Part shown: positions 27,289 to 35,918 of the stretch, piece after piece
How positions within the stretch are numbered: the stretch's first letter is position 1
How the letters are laid out: the number at the start of each line of letters is the position of its first letter
Assembly (NCBI GenBank): GCA_903871605.1
Contig: CAIQHF010000012.1
Location: 186,001-250,000 of the forward strand
DNA from: an uncultured Sphingomonadaceae bacterium
Lineage (GTDB): Bacteria > Pseudomonadota > Alphaproteobacteria > Sphingomonadales > Sphingomonadaceae
Length of the DNA stretch: 64,000 bases
Reading direction: 5' to 3'
Translations under genes and position numbers: made by a program
The notes under the pieces: generated by a model
Seen by the model: the letters and a program-made list of their open reading frames with translations, nothing else
The model's database searches: none
What the model was told of the DNA's origin: nothing

Positions 27289-28155
27289 TCACGCGGTCAG
27301 CAATGCGCGCAGATCGGCGTCGCGGTCGCGCGGCGGATCGGCGTCGAAGAACAGCCGGAACGCGACCGCGGCCTGGCCGATCAGCATCTCGAGCCCGTCG
27401 ACCGTCTCGAGCCCGCGTGCGCGCGCCGTGCGCAGAAGCGGCGTCTCGATCGGTGCCGTCACGATATCATAGACGATGCTGCCCGGCGGCGCGTGGCTGA
27501 GATCGAAGCCCAGCGGTGGCTGGCCGAGCATGCCGAGCGAAGTCGCGTTGACCACCAGATCGAGGCAACCGGCACGATCGTCGAACGCGAAATCGGTCGG
27601 TTGCGCGAAATGATCGAGCCGCACCGCATGATGGTCGATCGAGGCGCTCGCCGGCGCAAGCTCGTCGAGCAGCGCCTGCGCCTTGTCCGGGTCGCGCCCG
27701 GCGAGCACCAGCGTCATATTCTGCCTCGCCAGCGCCGCGACGATCGCACGCGCCGCGCCGCCGGTGCCGAGGATGCGCGCCATGCGAAACAGATGGCGAC
27801 GGGCGAGCACCGCACGCAACGGCTCGAGAAAGCCCGCCGCATCGGTGTTATGCCCGCTCAGCGTGCCGTCGGGCTCGCGCACGATCGTGTTGACCGCGCC
27901 GATCGCGCTCGCCTCGCCGTCGAGCCGGTCGAGCAACGGCATCACCGCCTGCTTGTGCGGCATGGTGACGTTGCAGCCGCACCAGGCGGTATCGGCGCGC
28001 CGCACGGCCAGATAGTCGGCGAGACCATCGGCGCGGACATGGTAGGCACGATAGTCGGCCTCGATCCCCAGCGCGGCGAGCCAGAAACGATGAATGGCGG
28101 GCGATTTGGACTGCGCGATCGGATCGCCGATCACCTCGGCATAGCGAAGCGTCAT
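27289..28155 (-). CDS. aroE: Shikimate dehydrogenase
   Basis: NADPH-dependent reduction of dehydroshikimate in aromatic amino acid synthesis. It is 288 residues from MTLRYAEVIGDPIAQSKSP, with the substrate motif SKSPAIH, catalytic Lys in NVTMPHKQAVMPLLD, GHNTDAAGF, the NADP loop LGTGGAARAI, and VNATSLGM. The ATG overlaps the maf stop (ATGA). Confidence 0.95.
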   Translation of the reverse strand: MTLRYAEVIGDPIAQSKSPAIHRFWLAALGIEADYRAYHVRADGLADYLAVRRADTAWCGCNVTMPHKQAVMPLLDRLDGEASAIGAVNTIVREPDGTLSGHNTDAAGFLEPLRAVLARRHLFRMARILGTGGAARAIVAALARQNMTLVLAGRDPDKAQALLDELAPASASIDHHAVRLDHFAQPTDFAFDDRAGCLDLVVNATSLGMLGQPPLGFDLSHAPPGSIVYDIVTAPIETPLLRTARARGLETVDGLEMLIGQAAVAFRLFFDADPPRDRDADLRALLTA

Positions 28156-28745
28156 GCCGGCATCTCGCCGACGTCGCGCAACCAGCCGAGCAAGGGCAGC
28201 AACGGCATTCCCAGGATGGTGAACTGGCTGCCTTCGACCTTGGAGAAGAGCTGCACCCCCGGCCCCTCGATCCGGAAGCAGCCGACGCAGCCCGCGATCG
28301 CCGGCCATTCGGCATCGAGATAGGTTTCGACGAACGCGTCGGAGAAGGCGCGGACATGCAGACGGGCGGTATCGACATCCCGCCAGACCGGCACCCCGTC
28401 GCGCGCGGCCACCACCGCGCTGACCAGCCGGTGGGTGCCGCCGCGCATCATGCACAGCTGCTCGGCGGCGCGATCGCGGCTCTCGGGCTTGTCGAGCATG
28501 GTGCCGTCCGCCAGCGCGACGATCGAGTCGCTGCCGATCACGATCCGCCCGGGCTGGCGCCGCGACACGCTGATCGCCTTGAGTTCGGCGAGCGCATCGG
28601 CAAGCCCACGCGCTTCGATTCCTTCGGCCTTGAGCGAATCCTTGGCGGCGTCCTCGTCGACGTGCGGACGCACCACGTCGAACGCGACGCCCGCCGCCTC
28701 GAGCATCGCGCGGCGCGAGGCGCTTCCCGAGGCGAGGACGATCAT
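28152..28745 (-). CDS. Maf-family nucleotide pyrophosphatase
   Basis: Hydrolyses non-canonical or housekeeping nucleoside triphosphates to monophosphates; Maf proteins have been linked to septum inhibition and to house-cleaning. It is 197 residues starting MIVLASGSASRRAML, the Maf N-terminal S-x-x-R signature, with IVIGSDSIVALADG containing the catalytic aspartate. It overlaps aroE downstream and ppsR upstream by ATGA junctions. Confidence 0.93.
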   Translation of the reverse strand: MIVLASGSASRRAMLEAAGVAFDVVRPHVDEDAAKDSLKAEGIEARGLADALAELKAISVSRRQPGRIVIGSDSIVALADGTMLDKPESRDRAAEQLCMMRGGTHRLVSAVVAARDGVPVWRDVDTARLHVRAFSDAFVETYLDAEWPAIAGCVGCFRIEGPGVQLFSKVEGSQFTILGMPLLPLLGWLRDVGEMPA

Positions 28746-29578
28746 GCGCTGACCTTGTCGACGGCGCCGAGCTTGTCGCGCCGCTCGGTGGCCAGGTTGA
28801 TGATCGCCGCGGCGGTTTCCTCGATCGAGCGCCGCGTGACGTCGATCACCGGCCAGCCATGGTCCGAGAACATCCGCCGGGCATAAGCGAGCTCGCGCGC
28901 GACGCGTTCCTGGTCGACATAGGCGGTCTCGGTCGTCTGGTTGAGCGAGAGCAGCCGGTTGCGGCGGATCTGGATCAGCCGGTCGGGGCTGGTGGTGAGA
29001 CCGACGACGAGCGGCTTGACCAGGCGGAACAGAATCGGCGGCGGCGGGCTCTCGACCACCAGCGGGATGTTGGCGACGCGGAATCCGCGATTGGCGAGAT
29101 AGATCGACGTCGGCGTCTTGGACGAGCGCGACACGCCCGCGAGCACGATATCGGCCTCCTCCCAATCGTCCGAGGCGATCCCGTCGTCATGCGCGATGGT
29201 ATAATGGATCGCCTCGACCCGGTCGAAATAGGCGGCATCCAATGTATGCTGACCGCCGGGGCGCGTGATCGTCTCCTTGCCGAGCAGCCGCGACAGCGCA
29301 TCGATCACCGGATCGAGCGCGGAAACCGCGCGCAGGCCCAGCGCATGGCAGCGCGCCTCGAGCCGGCTGCGGACGGTCGAGTTGACCAGCGTGTAGATGA
29401 TCAGCCCGGGCTTGGCGGCGATCTCGACAAGGACGCGATCGAGATGACCCTCCGAGCGCACCATCGGCCAGAAATGCTTGACCGCCTCGACTCCCTCGAA
29501 CTGCGCCAGCCCTGCCTTGGCGACGTTCTCCAGCGTCTCGCCGGTCGAATCGGACAGCAGATGCAGGTGCAGACGCAT
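28742..29578 (-). CDS. ppsR: Pyruvate, water dikinase regulatory protein (bifunctional kinase/pyrophosphorylase)
   Basis: DUF299 protein that phosphorylates and dephosphorylates PEP synthase or pyruvate phosphate dikinase. It is 278 residues starting MRLHLHLLSDSTGETLENVA, with the ADP/P-loop-like motif GVSRSSKTPTSIYLAN. The shorter start at 29578 matches the family; the ORF extends further upstream into the origin region. It is the first gene leftward of oriC, the same position as in Caulobacter crescentus. Confidence 0.93.
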   Translation of the reverse strand: MRLHLHLLSDSTGETLENVAKAGLAQFEGVEAVKHFWPMVRSEGHLDRVLVEIAAKPGLIIYTLVNSTVRSRLEARCHALGLRAVSALDPVIDALSRLLGKETITRPGGQHTLDAAYFDRVEAIHYTIAHDDGIASDDWEEADIVLAGVSRSSKTPTSIYLANRGFRVANIPLVVESPPPPILFRLVKPLVVGLTTSPDRLIQIRRNRLLSLNQTTETAYVDQERVARELAYARRMFSDHGWPVIDVTRRSIEETAAAIINLATERRDKLGAVDKVSA

Positions 29579-29902
29579 GGTCGAAAACCCCCTGCCGAAC
29601 GGCCGCCCCGGCCGCTCGGGCAAAGTCTGTGGATAAGCATGCGCGCAGCCTGCCGACAAGCCGCGCGGATCGGGGCGCCGCGATTCCATGCCCATGATCC
29701 GCGGGTTGCCGACCGAATCGTCCACAGCCCGCGCGGATTGTCCACAGCCTGTGGATCATGGGAGCGGAGCCGATCGACTCGCGGTGCAGGCGTCGAGTCA
29801 ATCGGCGACGCAGATGTTGGCAATTGCGTGTCGCGCGCATAAACCCCGCTTCGCGCGGCCCTACTGACTCTCAACAACTCATCTTGAATCTAAAGGATAG
29901 AT
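29579..29902. other. Probable chromosomal replication origin (oriC)
   Basis: Non-coding 324 bp between ppsR and hemE, the locus of the origin in Caulobacter and related alphaproteobacteria. DnaA boxes: a consensus TGTGGATAA at 29628-29636; TTGTCCACA at 29738-29746 (one mismatch); TGTGGATCA at 29750-29758 (reverse of TGATCCACA, the Caulobacter G-box); TCGTCCACA at 29718-29726 (two mismatches). Six GANTC sites (29715, 29776, 29795, 29866, 29886, 29906) recall CcrM methylation sites at Caulobacter origins. The last ~25 bases before hemE are A+T-rich and could ease unwinding. Flanking genes are divergent and co-directional with outgoing forks. Confidence 0.8.
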
Positions 29903-30961
29903 ATGGAGTCCTCGCGTTCGGCGTCTCGTGCCCCTGAGCCGAACCGGCCGCTGCTCGCCGTGCTGCGCGGCGAACGGCGCGATCCGCCGCCGGTGTGGCT
30001 GATGCGACAGGCCGGGCGATACCTGCCCGAATATCGCGCGCTCAGAGCCGACAAGGGGGGCTTTCTCGCGCTCTGCTACGATCCGGCGAGCGCCGCCGAG
30101 GTGACGCTCCAGCCGATCCGTCGCTTCGGCTTCGACGGTGCGATCCTCTTTTCCGACATCCTCGTCATCCCGCACGCGCTCGGCCAGGATCTGAGCTTCG
30201 GCGCCGGCGAGGGGCCGCGGCTCGTGCCTCCGCTCAAGGACAGCACGCTGGAGGCGCTCCAGGCGGTCCCACAGCGGCTGCAGCCGATCTACGAGACCGT
30301 CAGGCGCGTCGCCGCCGCGCTGCCGCCTGAGACGACATTCCTGGGCTTTGCGGGCGCACCGTGGACGGTCGCGACCTACATGATCGCCGGCGAGGGTTCG
30401 AAGGACCATGGCGACGCCCGGATCATGGCCTATCGCGACCCCCTGGCGTTCGCTGCGATCATCGCCGCGATCGAGCAGGCCACGATCGACTATCTGTGCG
30501 GCCAGATCGAAGCGGGTGTCGACGCGGTGCAGATCTTCGACAGCTGGGCGGGAAGCCTCGCGCCCGATCAGTTCGATCGCTGGGTGATCGCGCCGACCGC
30601 GCGGATCGTCGCGGCGCTCAAGGCGCGCTACCCCGATACGCCGGTAATCGCCTTTCCCAAGGGCGCGGGCGGTCGTCTCCCCGCCTATGCCCGCGCGGTC
30701 GGCGCCGATGCGATCGGGCTCGACGAGACGGTGGATCCGGTCTGGGCGAACGACGTGCTGCCCGCAGGATTGCCGGTGCAGGGCAATCTCGATCCGCTTG
30801 CGCTGCTGGCGGGCGGAGAACCGCTCGAGGAGGGCGTCGCGCGCATTCGCCGGGCCTTTGCGAATCGCCCGCACATCTTCAATCTCGGCCACGGGATCGG
30901 TCAGTTCACCCCGATCGCGCATGTCGAGCGATTGCTCCAACTGGTGAGGGCCGAGAGATGA
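29903..30961 (+). CDS. hemE: Uroporphyrinogen decarboxylase
   Basis: Decarboxylates uroporphyrinogen III to coproporphyrinogen III in haem synthesis. It is 352 residues; conserved motifs are PVWLMRQAGRYLPEYRALR, GFAGAPWTVATYMI, FDSWAGSLAP and GNLDPLALLAG. It has a good Shine-Dalgarno sequence (AAAGGAT) and lies next to oriC, as in many alphaproteobacteria. The stop overlaps the hemJ ATG. Confidence 0.97.
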   Translation: MESSRSASRAPEPNRPLLAVLRGERRDPPPVWLMRQAGRYLPEYRALRADKGGFLALCYDPASAAEVTLQPIRRFGFDGAILFSDILVIPHALGQDLSFGAGEGPRLVPPLKDSTLEALQAVPQRLQPIYETVRRVAAALPPETTFLGFAGAPWTVATYMIAGEGSKDHGDARIMAYRDPLAFAAIIAAIEQATIDYLCGQIEAGVDAVQIFDSWAGSLAPDQFDRWVIAPTARIVAALKARYPDTPVIAFPKGAGGRLPAYARAVGADAIGLDETVDPVWANDVLPAGLPVQGNLDPLALLAGGEPLEEGVARIRRAFANRPHIFNLGHGIGQFTPIAHVERLLQLVRAER

Positions 30962-31413
30962 GCGGTTGGCTGGGGGATGCCTATTCCTGGGTGAAGGCGG
31001 CGCATCTGATCGTCGTCATCTTCTGGATGGCGGGGTTGTTCATGCTGCCGCGCTACTGTGTCTATCATCAGGAGGCGCTGGGGAATTCGGCGGAGGAGGC
31101 GCGCTGGGTCGAACGCGAATCCAAGCTGCGCCACATCATCCTGACGCCGTCGATGATCGCGGTGTGGGTGCTCGGCATCGCGCTTGCGATCAACGACGGG
31201 ATCGCGGATGGCGTGCCAGGGCTTGGCTGGCTGCACGCCAAGATCGCGCTGGTCGTGCTGCTGTCGGCTTATCATGGCTGGGCCGTCGGCTATGCCAAGA
31301 AGCTCGCGACCGGGCGCGCGACGATCGCCGGAAAGACGTTGCGGATGCTCAACGAGGTGCCCGGGGTGGCGACGATCCTGATCGTGATCCTGGCGATCGT
31401 CAAACCGTTCTGA
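30958..31413 (+). CDS. hemJ: Protoporphyrinogen oxidase HemJ (CopD-like membrane protein)
   Basis: Oxidises protoporphyrinogen IX to protoporphyrin IX in the membrane. It is 151 residues with about four transmembrane helices. The N-terminal VKAAHLIVVIFWMAGLFMLP and RYCVYHQEA carry the conserved histidines; HAKIALVVLLSAYHGW carries others that bind haem. Four-base overlap with hemE makes it part of the haem operon. Confidence 0.93.
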   Translation: MSGWLGDAYSWVKAAHLIVVIFWMAGLFMLPRYCVYHQEALGNSAEEARWVERESKLRHIILTPSMIAVWVLGIALAINDGIADGVPGLGWLHAKIALVVLLSAYHGWAVGYAKKLATGRATIAGKTLRMLNEVPGVATILIVILAIVKPF

Positions 31414-31717
31414 GCGGGCATGGTCGCGGTCCCCTTGTCTTCGTCATCCCGGACTTGATCCGGGATCCGGAGACGCTGCGTTCGATCGTCAGGCGCCGCG
31501 CGTATCGATGCCTGCCTCAGCGGGAAGGACGGCAAGCCCGCGACGGTCAAGCCCGCCACCCATCGCAACCCCGCTTGACTTGCCTCTCGCCGCGACCTAG
31601 CTCCCGACTCAAGGCCGTCCGCCTCCTGCGCGGACTCTCTTTCCCGACATCGACGTCCTGTCGTTTGCTCCCCGTCGCGAAGCCTCACTCCCGAACATCT
31701 CCCGTCCAGGACTCCTC
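31414..31717 (+). promoter_or_regulatory. rho leader region, C-rich and gene-free
   Basis: 304 bp between hemJ and rho. At 31443-31475 is a palindromic repeat around CCCGGACTTGATCCGGGATC. A promoter-like CTTGAC (31574-31579) and CTAGCT (31597-31602) are 17 bp apart. From about 31603 to the rho ATG the transcript would be rich in C and poor in G, with runs such as CTCTCTTTCCCG and CATCTCCCGTCC, resembling a Rho-utilisation (rut) sequence. Autoregulation by Rho is known in enterobacteria; here it is inference. Confidence 0.45.
31574..31602 (+). promoter_or_regulatory. Predicted rho promoter
   Basis: CTTGAC as -35 and CTAGCT as -10 with a 17-bp spacer, close to the alphaproteobacterial housekeeping pattern. 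A start about 7 bp downstream would leave a ~108-base leader before rho. Confidence 0.4.
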
Positions 31718-32974
31718 ATGCATCTCAAAGACCTCAAGAAGACCGCCCCCGCCGACCTCGTGACCATGGCCGAAGAGCTCGGCGTCGAGGGTGCCTCGAC
31801 GATGCGCAAGCAGGACCTGATGTTCGCCATCCTCAAGGAGCAGGCCGAGCAGGGCGAGCAGATCATGGGCGAGGGCACGATCGAGGTGCTCCCCGACGGC
31901 TTCGGCTTCCTGCGCAGCCCGCAGGCGAACTATCTCGCCGGCCCCGACGACATCTACATCTCGCCCAACCAGGTCCGCAAATTCGGCCTGCGCACCGGCG
32001 ACACCGTCGAGGGCGAGATCCGCGCGCCCAAGGACGGCGAGCGCTATTTCGCGCTGACCCGCCTCGTCTCGATCAATTTCGACGATCCCGATGCGGTCCG
32101 CCACCGGGTCAATTTCGACAATCTCACGCCGCTCTATCCCGAGCGCAAGCTCAGCCTCGACACGCTCGATCCGACCGTCAAGGACAAGTCGGCGCGGGTG
32201 ATCGACATCGTCTCGCCGCAGGGCAAGGGCCAGCGCACGCTGATCGTCGCGCCCCCCCGCGTCGGCAAGACGGTCATGCTGCAGAACATGGCCAAGGCGA
32301 TCACCGACAACCACCCCGAGGTGTTCCTGATCGTGCTGCTGATCGACGAGCGGCCCGAGGAAGTCACCGACATGCAGCGCTCGGTCAAGGGCGAGGTGAT
32401 CTCCTCGACTTTCGACGAGCCCGCGCAGCGCCACGTCCAGGTCGCCGAGATGGTGATCGAGAAGGCCAAGCGCCTCGTCGAGCACAAGAAGGATGTCGTC
32501 ATCCTGCTCGATTCGATCACCCGCCTCGGCCGCGCCTACAACACCGTCGTTCCCTCGTCGGGCAAGGTGCTGACCGGCGGCGTCGACGCCAACGCGCTGC
32601 AGCGTCCCAAGCGCTTCTTCGGCGCGGCGCGCAACATCGAGGAGGGCGGTTCGCTCTCGATCATCGCGACGGCGCTGATCGATACGGGCAGCCGCATGGA
32701 CGAGGTGATCTTCGAAGAGTTCAAGGGCACCGGCAACTCCGAGATCATTCTCGACCGCAAGGTCGCCGACAAGCGCATCTTCCCGGCGATCGACGTCGGC
32801 AAGTCCGGCACGCGCAAGGAAGAGCTGCTGATCGACAAGACCAAGCTCTCGAAGATGTGGGTGCTGCGCCGGATCCTGATGCAGATGGGCACCACCGACG
32901 CGATGGAGTTCCTGCTCGACAAGATGAAGGATTCGAAGACCAACGAGGATTTCTTCGACTCGATGAACTCGTAG
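31718..32974 (+). CDS. rho: Transcription termination factor Rho
   Basis: Hexameric RNA helicase that terminates transcription. It has 418 residues: N-terminal Rho_N helices ([20 protein letters not shown]), a cold-shock-like RNA-binding domain ([16 protein letters not shown]), the Walker A motif [12 protein letters not shown], Walker [16 protein letters not shown], and the Q-loop and R-loop segments. The gene follows haem genes near the origin, as in Caulobacter. A large inverted repeat follows it. Confidence 0.98.
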   Translation: MHLKDLKKTAPADLVTMAEELGVEGASTMRKQDLMFAILKEQAEQGEQIMGEGTIEVLPDGFGFLRSPQANYLAGPDDIYISPNQVRKFGLRTGDTVEGEIRAPKDGERYFALTRLVSINFDDPDAVRHRVNFDNLTPLYPERKLSLDTLDPTVKDKSARVIDIVSPQGKGQRTLIVAPPRVGKTVMLQNMAKAITDNHPEVFLIVLLIDERPEEVTDMQRSVKGEVISSTFDEPAQRHVQVAEMVIEKAKRLVEHKKDVVILLDSITRLGRAYNTVVPSSGKVLTGGVDANALQRPKRFFGAARNIEEGGSLSIIATALIDTGSRMDEVIFEEFKGTGNSEIILDRKVADKRIFPAIDVGKSGTRKEELLIDKTKLSKMWVLRRILMQMGTTDAMEFLLDKMKDSKTNEDFFDSMNS

Positions 32975-32993
32975 GACGGTCGCCGCTTCCCGT

Positions 32994-33067
32994 TTCCCGG
33001 CGAAAGCCGGGGCCCAGGGTTTCGGGCGCCGCGCTTGCGGCTCTGGGCCCCGGCTTTCGCCGGGGAA
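32994..33067. repeat. Large inverted repeat after rho (GGCGAAAGCCGG type)
   Basis: Arms TTCCCGGCGAAAGCCGGGGC.. (32994-33017) and CTGGGCCCCGGCTTTCGCCG.. (33043-33067), separated by ~25 bases. Each arm contains its own small hairpin (CCCGGCGAAAGCCGGG). A common sphingomonad type; here it may double as a terminator for rho. Confidence 0.8.
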
Positions 33068-33098
33068 CCGCATCGACCGTTATGCTAGGTCGCTCCGC

Positions 33099-33734
33099 AT
33101 GACCTACCTCGCCGATATCCTCTCCGCCGGCGGCCTCGCCGCGCTCGCGCAGGTGCTGGCGATCGACCTGATGCTGGCCGGCGACAATGTCGTCGTGCTC
33201 GGCACGCTGGCGGCAGGACTGCCCGCGGCGCAGCGCCGCCGCGTGCTCGGCATCGGCGTCGGGGTTGCGCTGGTCTTCCTGATCGGATTCGCGCTGATTG
33301 CGACGCAGCTGCTCAAGGTAATCGGGCTGCTGTTTGCGGGCGGTCTGCTGTTGCTGTGGGTCGCGTGGAAGCTGTTCCGCGAGCTGCGCGAGGCCGATCA
33401 TGCCGTGCACGCCGCCGAGAGTGTCCGGCCGGCGAAAGACTTCGGGCGAGCCGTGCTGCAGGTCGCGCTGGCCGATCTGTCGATGAGCCTCGACAATGTG
33501 CTCGCGGTGGCGGGCGCGGCGCGCGCGCATCCGGCGGTGCTGCTGATCGGGCTGGCGACCTCGGTGACGCTGATGGCGCTCGCCGCCAATCTGATCGCGC
33601 GCTTCATCGAGCGGCACCGCTGGATCGCCTATATCGGGCTGTGCGTGATCCTGTTCGTCGCGGGGCGGATGGTCTGGCAGGGGCTGATCGATGCCGATAT
33701 CGGCGTCCTGCGTCTGCTGCGCCCGTCCGTCTAG
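33099..33734 (+). CDS. TerC-family integral membrane protein
   Basis: Multi-pass inner-membrane protein of the TerC/YjbE group, linked to metal-ion (often Mn) export and metal loading of exported enzymes. It is 211 residues with about seven hydrophobic helices and two repeated D-containing motifs, AIDLMLAGDNVVVLGTL near the N-terminus and ALADLSMSLDNVLAVAGAA in the middle, diagnostic of the family. It shares its stop region with the convergent YggS-type gene (four-base overlap). Confidence 0.92.
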   Translation: MTYLADILSAGGLAALAQVLAIDLMLAGDNVVVLGTLAAGLPAAQRRRVLGIGVGVALVFLIGFALIATQLLKVIGLLFAGGLLLLWVAWKLFRELREADHAVHAAESVRPAKDFGRAVLQVALADLSMSLDNVLAVAGAARAHPAVLLIGLATSVTLMALAANLIARFIERHRWIAYIGLCVILFVAGRMVWQGLIDADIGVLRLLRPSV

Positions 33735-34414
33735 GCCGGTTGCCGCCCGCCAAACAGCGCGGTCCCGACCCGCACATGCGTCGCCCCCAGCATCGCGGCG
33801 GTCTCGTAATCGCCCGACATGCCCATGCTGAGCTGCGCGAGCCCATGATCCTTCGCCAGCTTGGCGAGCAGCGCGAAATAGGGCGCTGCCTCGGTATCGG
33901 CGGGCGGTACCGCCATCAGCCCCACCACCGGCAGCCCCGCGGCGCGCGCCTCGCTGAGCAGAGCGGGCAGCGCGGCGATCGCGCAGCCGCCCTTTTGCGG
34001 CTCGTCGCCGATATTGACCTGGAGGAAGCAATCGGGGCGCCGGTTGCTTGCGGCAAGCGCCTTGCCGAGCGCCTGCACCAGCGACGACCGGTCGATCGAA
34101 TGGATCGCATCGAAGAGTGCCACCGCGTCGGCCACCTTGTTCGACTGGAGCTGGCCGACGAGATGCAGCACGACGCCGGCGTAGCGATCGCGGAGCGCCG
34201 GCCATTTCACCTGTGCTTCCTGGACGCGATTCTCGCCGAACGCGCGCTGCCCGGCCTCGAGCAGCGGGACGATGCCGTCGGCCGGAATCGTCTTGGAGAT
34301 CGCGATCAGCGTCACCGCGTCGGCGGGGCGGCCGGCCAGTGCCGCGGCGCGGGCGAGCGTCTCACGGACGGCGGCGAGCCGCGTGGCGGCATCGGAAGCT
34401 TCGGTTTGGCGCAT
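33731..34414 (-). CDS. YggS-family PLP homeostasis protein
   Basis: PLP-binding, racemase-fold protein (PLPBP) that buffers pyridoxal phosphate. It is 227 residues: PLP lysine in LIAISKTIPADGIVPLLEAG, GENRVQEAQVKW, LVGQLQSNKVADAVA, LQVNIGDEPQKGG and the C-terminal MGMSGDYETAAMLGATHVR. No enzymatic activity is known for the family. Confidence 0.94.
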   Translation of the reverse strand: MRQTEASDAATRLAAVRETLARAAALAGRPADAVTLIAISKTIPADGIVPLLEAGQRAFGENRVQEAQVKWPALRDRYAGVVLHLVGQLQSNKVADAVALFDAIHSIDRSSLVQALGKALAASNRRPDCFLQVNIGDEPQKGGCAIAALPALLSEARAAGLPVVGLMAVPPADTEAAPYFALLAKLAKDHGLAQLSMGMSGDYETAAMLGATHVRVGTALFGGRQPA

Positions 34415-34493
34415 GCCGCGCTATAGGAGCGCCGATGCCCTGCCGCCAACCCCGTCTGTCCGGTGATCGAGGCGCCGGGCGTCGGCGCGGCGA

Positions 34494-35228
34494 CTAGAAG
34501 CGGAAGGCAGTGCCGATATAGACGGCCTGGCTGTCGCGGCGATTGTCGGACAGCTCCAGCAGGCGATCCTTCTCGCTGCGATAGCGGACCCCGCCGGTGA
34601 CATCGAGGCGGTTGCTGATCGAATAGGAGCCCCCGAGATCGACCGCAACGCCCGAGCGATCGGAATCGACGAGGCGATCGGTATCGCCGATGCTGCGATC
34701 GGCGGCGAGCGCGAGGCGCGTGCTCCAGCGGTGGCCCGCGTAGCTGACCGCGACGTCGGCCGCCTCGCGGCTGCCCGGCAGGCCGCCGAGATCGACCTTG
34801 CTGTAATCCGAGGTCACCGCAAAGCGCTTCCAGCCGACCGAAACGCCGAGATTATAGGCATAGGGCGTCAGACCGCTCAGCGAGCCGGAGAAGGCGCTGC
34901 GCTCGGCCTGCTCGGGAGTCGCCGCACGGGCGCGCACCGCGACCGTGACGCGGCGCGAGCCGCCCGGGGTCAGCGACGGCGTGAACCGGAAGCCCGACGA
35001 CGATCCAAGACCGGCGCGGCCAAAGCTCGATCCGAAATGCGCGTCGGCCGCGGCGGGCGTGAACGAGCCGATCGAATTGACGGCAAACGGCGCGATGCGC
35101 CCGATATGCTTTTTGTGGATCGGATGCTGGGTCTGCGCGGAATGCACCATCGTCGGGACGAGCCACAGCGCGAGCGTCGCCACGGCGACCCCCTTGCGCT
35201 TGATGCCTATCGTCCGACTCGCGTGCAT
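34494..35228 (-). CDS. Predicted outer-membrane beta-barrel protein
   Basis: Family not recognised. It is 244 residues: a cleavable signal peptide (GVAVATLALWLVPTMVHSA), then alternating hydrophobic/polar strands such as YNLGVSVGWKRFAVTSDY, ADVAVSYAGHRWSTRLALAA, VAVDLGGSYSISNRLDVTG, and a terminal phenylalanine in IGTAFRF. The strand pattern and C-terminal F suggest an outer-membrane barrel or porin-like protein. Function unknown. Confidence 0.65.
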   Translation of the reverse strand: MHASRTIGIKRKGVAVATLALWLVPTMVHSAQTQHPIHKKHIGRIAPFAVNSIGSFTPAAADAHFGSSFGRAGLGSSSGFRFTPSLTPGGSRRVTVAVRARAATPEQAERSAFSGSLSGLTPYAYNLGVSVGWKRFAVTSDYSKVDLGGLPGSREAADVAVSYAGHRWSTRLALAADRSIGDTDRLVDSDRSGVAVDLGGSYSISNRLDVTGGVRYRSEKDRLLELSDNRRDSQAVYIGTAFRF

Positions 35229-35439
35229 TTCGTCTTCTTATGTCCCTGTTGATCGCGCCTAGCATGAGCCAAACGCCGATGTCATCGGAAGGATCGGGTC
35301 CGTAACCGAATTGGCGACGCTGTTGCACGCGGTCCACAGCCGCGCCGCCGCGATCCGGCGCTCGGGGCGGCGCTCGGCGCTTGCGGGCGGCGGGCGAGCC
35401 TCTATAGATGCCCCATTCCCTGCGTTCCGAAGGCACCAG

Positions 35440-35892
35440 ATGATGCTGCTCCCTGCCCGCTTCCCGCGCCCGCTCGCCGGCGCTTTCGCCGCCGCCCTTC
35501 TGCTCGCGGGTTGCGCGCACAAGGACAAGAAGCCGATCATGGCCGATCTCGCGGCGTCCAAGGTGACGCAGATCGGCGTCAACGCCTATCTGTGGCGCGC
35601 CTCGCTCGATACCGTGTCGTTCATGCCGCTGGTCCAGGCGGATTCGAACGGCGGCGTGATCGTCACCGACTGGTATGCCAATCCGTCGACGCCGACCGAG
35701 CGGATGAAGCTCACCATCACGATCCTCGACCAGGATCTGCGCGCCGACGCGATCCGCGTCGCCGCTTCGCGCGAGATCAGCCAGAACGGCCAGTGGATCG
35801 AGGCGCCGGTTGCCGCGCAGACCGTGCAGAAGCTCGAGGACATCATCCTCGAGCGCGCCCGCGATCTGCGCCGCGGCGCGGTTTCGGGCTGA
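35440..35892 (+). CDS. DUF3576 lipoprotein
   Basis: A 150-residue alphaproteobacterial lipoprotein of unknown function. Signal peptide ending [13 protein letters not shown] (lipobox). The conserved domain includes [39 protein letters not shown] and [13 protein letters not shown]. Its fixed position just upstream of leuS-lptE in alphaproteobacteria suggests an outer-membrane role. Two consecutive ATG codons, 35440 and 35443. Confidence 0.88.
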   Translation: MMLLPARFPRPLAGAFAAALLLAGCAHKDKKPIMADLAASKVTQIGVNAYLWRASLDTVSFMPLVQADSNGGVIVTDWYANPSTPTERMKLTITILDQDLRADAIRVAASREISQNGQWIEAPVAAQTVQKLEDIILERARDLRRGAVSG

Positions 35893-35918
35893 TCCCGCCT
35901 AGGACCACCATAACGACG

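Noticed and set aside
29903-31413. hemH expected between hemE and rho as in other alphaproteobacteria
   Set aside because: The second gene is a four-helix membrane protein matching HemJ, not ferrochelatase.
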